Part shown: positions 56,833 to 64,000 of the stretch, in pieces | Position numbering within the stretch: the first letter of the stretch is position 1 | Layout of the letters: each line of letters begins with the position of its first letter | From: Jaltomata sinuosa | Lineage: Eukaryota > Streptophyta > Magnoliopsida > Solanales > Solanaceae | Direction of reading: 5' to 3' | NCBI GenBank assembly: GCA_003996215.1 | Contig: QJPP01003568.1 | Location: 168,031-232,030, forward strand | Length of the DNA stretch: 64,000 nucleotides | Notes under the pieces: generated by a model | Told to the model about the DNA's origin: nothing | Database searches by the model: none | Seen by the model: only the letters and a program-made list of their open reading frames with translations | Position numbers and translations under genes: made by a program

Positions 56833-57335
56833 TTTATTTTTGGTAAATAAGGATTTTAATACCAAGTGAGATGTTTGAGCATAAAAACAAAGTAAAAATA
56901 GGCAGTTGGACAAAGTCCCAGCTCTTGTATACTCTCCACTGCCTCTCAGCTATTGGACAACACTAGCTAGGATAGTAATTCAGCGCATGCAAAATTCTAG
57001 CAAGTTTAGGCCTCCTACAAGCTCTAAAGTAAACCTCCTGAATTACTAGTTTTATAATTGTTTGCGCCGTACGTCTCTTCCCTTGGAAGTAATCTTGTTT
57101 CTTTCATTCCACACTTGGTAGATACTACTTACCAATGCCATACGATAGATAATAGAGTTGGGTTGATTTGTCTTCTGATACCTCTCCATCCAATTGCACT
57201 CATCTGCCCACTGCCAAGATGGTCTAGTAATACCTTGCCATTTCAGTAATTGACTCCAAACTCCCTCTTCTATGGGACACTGAAAAAATAGATGACTAAT
57301 AATATATGGAAACAACTAAGCGAAAAATAAAACCT
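56833..57335 (-). pseudogene. 5'-truncated LINE 3' end
   Basis: Minus strand: HLFFQCPIEEGVWSQLLKW, then YRMALVSSIYQVWNERN, then after a frameshift a basic stretch ending ARILHALNYYPS and a stop near 56966. This is the terminal zf-RVT-to-end part of plant L1-like ORF2. A 3' UTR follows with the usual TAATAAAATCC-like ending in TTTACC and an A-rich run at 56833. It is a second LINE fragment, distinct from the one at 40090-40627 since the zinc-binding regions overlap. Confidence 0.75.
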
Positions 57336-58647
57336 GTTGAATGTCTAGATTATTATGATAGTAAACTCTATGCAGGAGAGGTATCCACTACTCATAGTAC
57401 CTGATTTTAAGATAATAAAAATGATGTTCAGCTAATCCATTTGTGCTTATCATGACTAATATGACATTGAAAATCAAATAAGACTTTCCTGAATACTTCT
57501 TCCCGACATGTTCAGACTATAAAATATATTGGTTTTCCCTTATCATTGAAATGTCAATGTCATGGTAGTGAAATGATATTATTTTCTCTTTTACCTCTTG
57601 ATAGAAAAATGAGGTAAGCGCATTCTACTTTATGAAATAAGAGACTTCTTAGTTATCATATTAGATCCTCATAATATCAAGCTACTACAGTAAGCCTCTA
57701 TGGTTTTCCTCGCCTAGCATATTCAGATAGCTGCCATTTAAACTTTTTTTCCCATGGGCACTGGTGTTATTGTTTAGAGATACTCTAGTGAACCCACATT
57801 TACCATTGTCTACTTGATGTCAACTAGGAGAATAGCTTTATCCTGAGAATAAACTATGCTTTTGACTGTAGAAGTACTAGGTATAAGAGAATGGCCTTAA
57901 AATTTCGGTCTTCTATGGATCTGATTCAAACAATCTTAATGGTGGATTTTGATATTCTCTTCTACTTGTTTCATGTTGGTATTCTCTTTATTTGTGGTGA
58001 TGTTGGATTGATTTATCTTTCTGATATCTCATCTTGATCATAAGTTAATTGATAATCTTGAAAAAACTTTGTGTTTGACGGGCTTTCTGCTCTTTAGTAC
58101 GAGCAGGGGGGGTATTTTCATCCTTAAATTCCTGAACTACCACTGAAAAGTAATTCTCAAACTACCTCAATGGATATTTATAGCTAGTACATTTTTGTTA
58201 CTTACAATGCAACATATGTTTAACTAGCCTCATTGTGTATGTTTTTCCCAGTTGTCTGTTTTATTATTGTGCCAAGTGCTTCATCCACTTCCTTGTAGTG
58301 TTTGAGCGTCCTAAACTCACTTGATTGTTCTTTATGTTATGTCATTTGACCCCCCTCAATTAGCAAGAACTGAAAGGTTTTCTCTACTTATCAAACTTAC
58401 ACAAGATTTAATCTAATCACTAATAGTGCAACCCATTTCATGGGAAAGGCTAATATTTTCTTTAAGTTACGTAATTTCCCTATAGAAAAGATTACTAAGG
58501 CTAATGGTCAGCCATTAATTGTTACTCAAATGGAAAAACCTAAGTATTTGTGAGATAGGTCCCAATGGTATACTAGTACTAGTAACTAAGTAATAGTTGT
58601 CTTTCTCACCATACTTGCAATATTTTGGATTTATCCAAAGAGGTAGA
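57336..58647. other. Unassigned sequence left of the young Athila-type element
   Basis: About 1.3 kb with no recognised coding sequence, LTR ends or tandem repeats. GTAGA at 58643-58647 should be one copy of the target duplication of the next element; the other copy lies outside the window. Confidence 0.3.
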
Positions 58648-59949
58648 TGATAACGCTCAAACTACACCTCAATTTACGAAGCGTAAGCGATCGTTGTCAA
58701 ATATATAACCCAACAAGGTTGGGGTCGAATCCCACAGAGAATATGGTGATGATTAAGACTTTAGTGAATTAAGTGACTAGTTGTCAATCGTTTCCAGTAA
58801 ATAAGGGGGGGTTTTGTAATCAAATTGTAAACAAAACGATAAGAAACGTAGGGGGTTTAAATCAGTATGAGAGATTGAACTAGGGATGTGTTCACCATGG
58901 CGTTGTAGCAATGTCGATTCTAGGCTTAACCGGGTTCTTTCTATCTGCGTGTCACGATGTGATTGCGTCGTTTGTATCGTCTAAACGTCTCTCGACCAAA
59001 TAAACAAATTTCCTTTTCTATTCTTTCGACCTCGAAAAGAAGTGCTTTTTAGATCCTAACATCAAGTAGAGTAATCCAGTTACGGCATTAATCTTTAAGA
59101 CGAGAGTTTGTAGTCTCGAATCCTTGTTGTCAATCAAGTTTTCCCGGTTTAAATCTCTTTACTCAAGCAAACTAAACCTAGGCATGTTCTAATGTTTGCA
59201 ACCACTAGAAAACGTGACATAAAGTATGATTAACAACGTGACAATACATATATCGAACCCAACGCTACCTGGAATCTATATTGCTACGTTTGCCATGGCT
59301 CCCACAACCCTAGTTGCGGGAGTTTTAGTTACTCATGCTCGAAGAAGAAAAGAAGTAATTCATTATAAAGGAAAGAAGATTCTTACAATATGATGAAAAT
59401 ACTCTTCAATAATCCAAGAACAAGAACAACCAAGAACTCAAGAACACGAATTCACGAATCCGAAAACGTGTTGTTGCTCTCAAAAAACGACTAAAAACTA
59501 TTCTAAAACCATTGGGTGAATTCTAATTACATAAACCTATCATAGGGTATTTATAGGAGTCAAAGAAACCAAATCCAAAACGGGCTAGGAATCCCCAAAA
59601 CGCGGGTCGCCGACGTAAGCTACTGCCTTAGCGTGACGGTCAGGCTGACGGACCGTCACTGCCTTGACGGACCGTCGCCTGGACCGTCAGCCTTAGGCAG
59701 TGGCACTGTCCCTTTGCTGCCTTGGAGTGACGGTCCCAGTGACGGACCGTCACATGTGTGACGGGCCATCACTCAGGCCGTCACACTTAGGCAGATTGCT
59801 CTTTTTCGCGTATTTCCGTCCGTTTCCGTGTTTGTTTCCATTTCCTACAAATACAACATAAAAACATCAAAACAACAACGGTTGCTTGAAAACGTACGAT
59901 TGTTCTTAGCTAAAAGGAGTCGAAAATGACGTAAAATGGCGTCACATCA
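58648..59949 (-). repeat. 3' LTR of young Athila-type element
   Basis: 1302 bp; the minus strand runs TGATGTGACGCC to GCGTTATCA. Related to the LTRs at 11198 and 14476. Palindrome patch at 59600-59800 (TGACGGACCGTCA units) upstream of the TATA box. Confidence 0.85.
59548..59555 (-). promoter_or_regulatory. TATA box of young element LTR
   Basis: The minus strand reads CCTATAAATACCC; same context as 11754 and 15006. Confidence 0.65.
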
Positions 59950-61480
59950 ACACCCTCAACTTAAAACGTTCGCTTGTCCTCAAGCAACATAACATAAAAC
60001 AATCAAACGACTCAACTAAGAACACAAACTCATGTCTATAGCAACTCATGGTCATTCAAACTTATTCAATTAAATCAAGCTCCCTTGTAGCACACAAATG
60101 TATGAAACACTAACTTGCAAGGATCCAAACATGTCATTCCGATATGATAGAACATTATGCATACACACGCGTAGCTATCCTAACAATCAATAGACAATAT
60201 AGACATCTTGGTGCCCTCACCACAAAGAAATCCCACACACAAAATTTGGGACTAGGTAAGCGCTCACACTCACAAACGATTTCAAACAATGCACATGCGA
60301 TACCATAGGCTTGCCCTTACTATTCTATTTCGGTTCTTCAGAAAGTTACTCAGGATCACTACAGGACTTGTTTAGGCTTGTAATGAGGCTTCGGGTGCAG
60401 GTATGATACATTTAGGGGTTAGTGACTAAGCCCTCCTTGGAACCATTTACATCTTATCACCACATAACTTCACTTTATCCATCCTCATTCACCTTTTTAT
60501 TTCCTTGATTCTAGATACAGGTGCGGCCTCCTTTTTGACAATTCTTTTTGTTTCTTTTTCGATCTTTTTCATCATTCTTTATTTTTTTCTTTTCTTTTCT
60601 TAGGCGCACACCCGAATTTTCATTCTATTCAACAACAATCATCTCCATCCTCTTTTTCTTCTCCTTTACCACTGTAGTAGCCACCCTCAACTTAGGCTGA
60701 TTGCCTACGTCAAGGTGCACAATGTCCATTGGTAGGACCAGGGCCAAAACAGGGTTTACCTCTATATTAGCCACCCTCAACTTAGGTTGTTTTGCTTACG
60801 TTGAGGTGCACGATGTCCAAGGAAGGACCAGGGCCAAGATAGGGATTCAAAGTTAAACAGGAATGGTGACAGGTTATTGAAAGAATAAGGTCAATTATGG
60901 CTCAAACAGGGATCAAAGGGATTATTTACATTTGGACGGTCTTATAGGTTAAGTGGACTGCACACAAAAAGGGCCTGTGATCCTTTCCTAAGCAACCAAA
61001 CTTCAAACTTAACAAAATAGACCGGGCAAGTTCTAGATGCATGCACAGAGTAAGAATTTATAACAATTAATCTCACACACTCTTAGCACCAAGAAACTAT
61101 ATCGCTACCCACTATCAAACAACCGCTCGGCTTAAGCATACTCATTCTAATCATATTCACACAATGACATTCAAGGATCCAGACAGTCAATTGTTTCAAC
61201 ATAAGCTCAAAACCAGAAAATTTTTCAAAGGGCCTCATTTTTAGATAAGAACAACGCATGCTTGCTATAGACACTAAAAGAATATTTAAACTAACAACCT
61301 AAACATGCCGGTTCTACTAGATAGCACACCGGAGGGAAAAGAAATCGGCAATAAAAACCCTCGGTGGTGACTCACAGGTTTCCCAACACCCTCAACTTAG
61401 ACTCATGCATTGTCCCCAATGCATACATATGAAAACTAAAAGCTGTGAGAATAACGGAATACCTGTGAAGTCGATATGAC
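59950..61480 (-). repeat. 3' non-coding region of young element with repeated PPT-like motif
   Basis: No gene. The minus-strand motif CTAAGTTGAGGGTG occurs at 61400-61387, 60786-60772 and 60696-60682, and abutting the LTR as TAAGTTGAGGGTGT (59963-59950). The last is the presumed polypurine tract. Homologous to 13031-14475. Confidence 0.75.
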
Positions 61481-64000
61481 TCAGATTCTGGAATGATGTT
61501 GGAGACCGCCAGGGTCTCCAAAACAAGAGAACTCGATGGAGTACTTGTGTGCGCCAACCTCATGTTGCGCTCCAACTTCTTCTTTTATTTGCTCCGCCGC
61601 TAGTCGTAACCGCTTCTTCGCTCTTTCTTTGTAGATTCTCTTGCGGTGTTTTTGTTTCCTTGAGCTATTTACACCGCTTTCCGCAACATGCTTCTCTTTT
61701 TGCGGCATCCTTCTCACAACAGCTAGCGTCTCGACCAAACACTTCTCCTCAAGGTGCACATCCGCAGGAGCTTCCTCAACAGCATTGATGACCGCGACCA
61801 CCCTCATGTCACTTGGTTGCTTCATCAATTTGGACACATCGAACTTGACCAATTCATTATTCAATCGGAAGGTCAGCTCGTTTTTCTCCATATCAACCAA
61901 CACTCTCGCCGTAGCTAACAATGGTCGTCCCAAGATTATGGGAACTTCGAAGTCCACTTCGCAATCCAAAATTACAAAGTCAGCTGGGAAGATAAGCTTA
62001 CCGATCTTTATTAGCACATCACACAAGATCCCTACGGGTCGCTTTACCGAACGGTCAGCCATCCTCACTCTCATGGACGTTGGTTTAGGAGCTCCCAAAC
62101 CCAATTTGTTATACACTGCTAGCGGTATCAAATTGATACTAGCACCAAGATCACACATAGCTCTTCCGAAGTTGAGCTTTCCGATAGTACATGGAACAGT
62201 GAACGCACCTGGATCTCCTTTCTTTTCCACTAATGAGCTAGAGGAAATAGCGCTGCAGTGATGGAGGTTGTCTTCCGGCTCAAAACTTACCGTCCTCTTC
62301 TTTGTGATCAAGTCCTTCATGAACTTGGCATAACCGGGCATTTGTTCCAGAGCTTCCCCCAATGGTATGTTTATTGAAATCTGTTTTAACATGGTCATGA
62401 AGTTCAGGAACTTACTATCGTCAGCTTTCTTCTTCAACCTCTGGGGGAAAGGGGGTGGGTGTCGAAACATCATAGTTGGAAGCTTTTCAGCTTCCGTGCG
62501 TTTCTCTGCGGGCTTTGGCGTTTCCTCCTCTACCGCCTCTTTATCATCCGCACTATCATCTTGAGCATGAATTACCGGATGTGATTCCGGTAATACTTTT
62601 CCGCTTCTTGTGGTGATCGCCATACAGCTTGCATCATTCTGCGGATGGGTGGTGTCGCTCGGCAAAGTACCTATTTTCTTTGGGTTTAGAGATGCCGAGA
62701 TGTGACCCACTTGCTGCTCTAGTTGCTTGATCGCGGTTGAGTGTGACTCCACTACCAGACTCAATGTTGATAACTCATTCCGTATTGCCTTTACCCCAGA
62801 GTCGGTCGATTCCACCTTAAGCAGCATCTTCGCCATCATGTTCTCAAGTTTGGACGTCTCAGCCTCGCTGCCAGCTTTATCCCGATTACCAGGTGGTATA
62901 TACACCCCACCTCTATCGGTGTTGTTCCTCCAGTTTCCTTGGTCGCGATTTTTGTAGCCACCATTCTCATAGTGGTTGTCTCTTGGATAGTTCCGACCTT
63001 GGTTTCCCTGGCCATTGGCCTGGAAGCCCCCCAAGTAATTTGCTTCTTCAGTCTCTATACCTTGGGAACCCACAGCTTGTACCTTCTCTATACTTCCTGA
63101 CGTCAAGTGCCTTGTCAAGAGATCCAACTGTGTTTTAAGATGCGCCATGTCTTGGTCGCGCTCCTCCTCTTTCCTTCTCTGCTTTGCTGACATGCCAACT
63201 GTATAGGTGCTAGCTGCAACCTCTGAATCTCGTGTGTGCCAGGCCCTGTTGGTCTTGGTGAGCCTGTCTAGGATAGCTGTGGCGTCGGCAAAAGTGCGAC
63301 CCATAAACGCTCCACCTGCTGCGTTATCCAATGTCGGCTTGGTAGCCGAATTTAGTGCCCGGTAGAATGTCTGCATCGAGAATTCGTTGTTCAGCTGATG
63401 GTTGGGGCACTGTGTCAGCTTCTTCTTAAATCGCAACCAGGTCTCGTGCAGTGCTTCGTGCGGTTGCTGCCTGAAGTTGCTGATTTCGTCCCTCACCTGT
63501 ATCATCCGAGAGGGAGGAAAGAACCTTTCTAGGAAAGCTCCTCTCAACTCTCCCCACGTTGCGATAGAGTCGGGGGTCAATTCTGTCAACCACAATGCTG
63601 CCTCATCAGACAGAGACAACGGAAACAACCTAAGCCTGATCGCAGTCTGACTCACTCCTGGCAGTTCGAACGACTTGCAGATGCCCACGAAATTCATTAA
63701 GTGCTGGTTTGGATCGTCACCAGCAACACCGCGGAACACTCCTCTCAAGTTCAACAGTTGGATCATCGTGCTAGTGATGTTGAACTTGGCTCCGGGCGGT
63801 AGCGGTGGAATGATAATGGCGCCAGTAGCGCCAGCTCCATCTAATTCGAGATCCTCATCCTGCAGACCACCAGCATTCAGATTTTGTTGGGCCTGCAGTT
63901 CTGCAGCGAGCCTTGCTGCCTCTAGTTCTGTGGCCATATTCCGCCTCAAAGTTCTAGCAAGCTCGTGATCGTAAGGTAGTATTAATTCACCCGAGCTCCG
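61481..64000 (-). CDS. gag-protease polyprotein, intact, 5' end beyond window
   Basis: An open frame of 839 codons to a stop at 61481, with no interruption up to the window edge. Comparison with 12809 suggests only about a dozen N-terminal codons are missing; the edge reads ELILPYDHELART. In residue numbers counted from a TTG at 63949: capsid-like Retrotrans_gag domain about 52-250 (TPDSIATWGELRGAFLERFF, ALHETWLRFKKKL); helical 256-292; an Asn/Gly/Arg/Tyr-rich stretch 307-348 in place of a CCHC knuckle; coiled coil 366-416; aspartic protease with CDLGASINLIPL (Asp 600) and IILGRPLLAT (671-680); a Lys/Arg-rich stretch 762-784 that looks like a nuclear signal; end FGDPGGLQHHSRI. It would assemble particles and process itself. 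Reverse transcription must come from another element. Confidence 0.88.
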   Translation of the reverse strand, partial: RSSGELILPYDHELARTLRRNMATELEAARLAAELQAQQNLNAGGLQDEDLELDGAGATGAIIIPPLPPGAKFNITSTMIQLLNLRGVFRGVAGDDPNQHLMNFVGICKSFELPGVSQTAIRLRLFPLSLSDEAALWLTELTPDSIATWGELRGAFLERFFPPSRMIQVRDEISNFRQQPHEALHETWLRFKKKLTQCPNHQLNNEFSMQTFYRALNSATKPTLDNAAGGAFMGRTFADATAILDRLTKTNRAWHTRDSEVAASTYTVGMSAKQRRKEEERDQDMAHLKTQLDLLTRHLTSGSIEKVQAVGSQGIETEEANYLGGFQANGQGNQGRNYPRDNHYENGGYKNRDQGNWRNNTDRGGVYIPPGNRDKAGSEAETSKLENMMAKMLLKVESTDSGVKAIRNELSTLSLVVESHSTAIKQLEQQVGHISASLNPKKIGTLPSDTTHPQNDASCMAITTRSGKVLPESHPVIHAQDDSADDKEAVEEETPKPAEKRTEAEKLPTMMFRHPPPFPQRLKKKADDSKFLNFMTMLKQISINIPLGEALEQMPGYAKFMKDLITKKRTVSFEPEDNLHHCSAISSSSLVEKKGDPGAFTVPCTIGKLNFGRAMCDLGASINLIPLAVYNKLGLGAPKPTSMRVRMADRSVKRPVGILCDVLIKIGKLIFPADFVILDCEVDFEVPIILGRPLLATARVLVDMEKNELTFRLNNELVKFDVSKLMKQPSDMRVVAVINAVEEAPADVHLEEKCLVETLAVVRRMPQKEKHVAESGVNSSRKQKHRKRIYKERAKKRLRLAAEQIKEEVGAQHEVGAHKYSIEFSCFGDPGGLQHHSRI

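Larger units (their letters stand above)
58648..64000 (-). mobile_element. Young Athila-type element, gag-protease only, 5' end outside window
   Basis: On the minus strand: 3' LTR 59949-58648, a 1.5-kb non-coding 3' region, then an intact gag-protease frame from the window edge to 61481. After the gag-protease stop there is no reverse transcriptase, RNase H, integrase or env-like gene; instead the sequence matches the 3' non-coding region of the nested element at 13031-14475. It has preserved CpGs and an open frame, unlike all older copies here. It is a gag-protease-only non-autonomous element, similar in concept to TR-GAG elements. Confidence 0.82.

Noticed and set aside
61641..62261. 206-codon plus-strand ORF
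   Set aside because: Antisense shadow of the intact gag-protease gene; no independent features.

Overview
This window looks like plant pericentromeric or other repeat-rich DNA, most likely from a Solanaceae species (tomato, potato, pepper or tobacco group). That assignment is an inference from the style of the retroelements, not from a host gene. I find no intact host gene, no rRNA or tRNA gene, no CRISPR array and nothing bacterial. Almost every base can be assigned to nested, mostly decayed retrotransposons. Three kinds recur: (i) Athila-type Ty3/gypsy elements, with a primer-binding site (PBS) matching tRNA-Asp, LTRs starting TGAT and a gag-protease gene, with an env-like ORF in the three older copies; (ii) long-LTR gypsy elements with an initiator tRNA-Met PBS (TGGTATCAGAGC) and a CCHC-type gag, probably chromovirus Tekay/Del relatives or their non-autonomous derivatives; (iii) L1-like LINE fragments.

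Layout. 1-3314 and 17584-22531 are two halves of one minus-strand Athila-type copy. It is split by a plus-strand long-LTR gypsy element (3315-17583), whose own 3' LTR is split by a younger 4.7-kb Athila-type element (11198-15932, flanked by the 5-bp duplication GCTAT). At 22532-22569 the minus-strand copy meets a plus-strand copy of the same kind (22570-32171) head to head. The two form an inverted duplication with arms of at least 8.3 kb and a 38-bp spacer. Next come an unassigned fragment (32172-32519), an LTR fragment of the first gypsy type (32520-34949) and a third Athila-type copy (34950 to about 40090). A LINE fragment follows. It is split by a 13.7-kb minus-strand gypsy element (40628-54286, duplication CTATC at both ends), which itself contains a second related copy (44117-50547). 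54292-58647 holds more LINE remnants and a possible En/Spm (PTTA) exon. 58648-64000 is the 3' part of a young minus-strand Athila-type element with an intact 839-codon gag-protease frame running off the window edge.

How it fits together. I see no reverse transcriptase or integrase motif in any LTR element here. The families present are deletion derivatives (gag-protease only, mini-gag only, or gag plus filler) that would need enzymes from elsewhere. The points most worth following are: the long inverted duplication; the intact gag-protease gene with no pol; two independent in-frame 'mini-gag' ORFs that keep both gag ends but lose the middle; and GC-rich clusters of short imperfect palindromes, found in the LTRs or spacers of each element type, which are also where LTR pairs gain and lose sequence.
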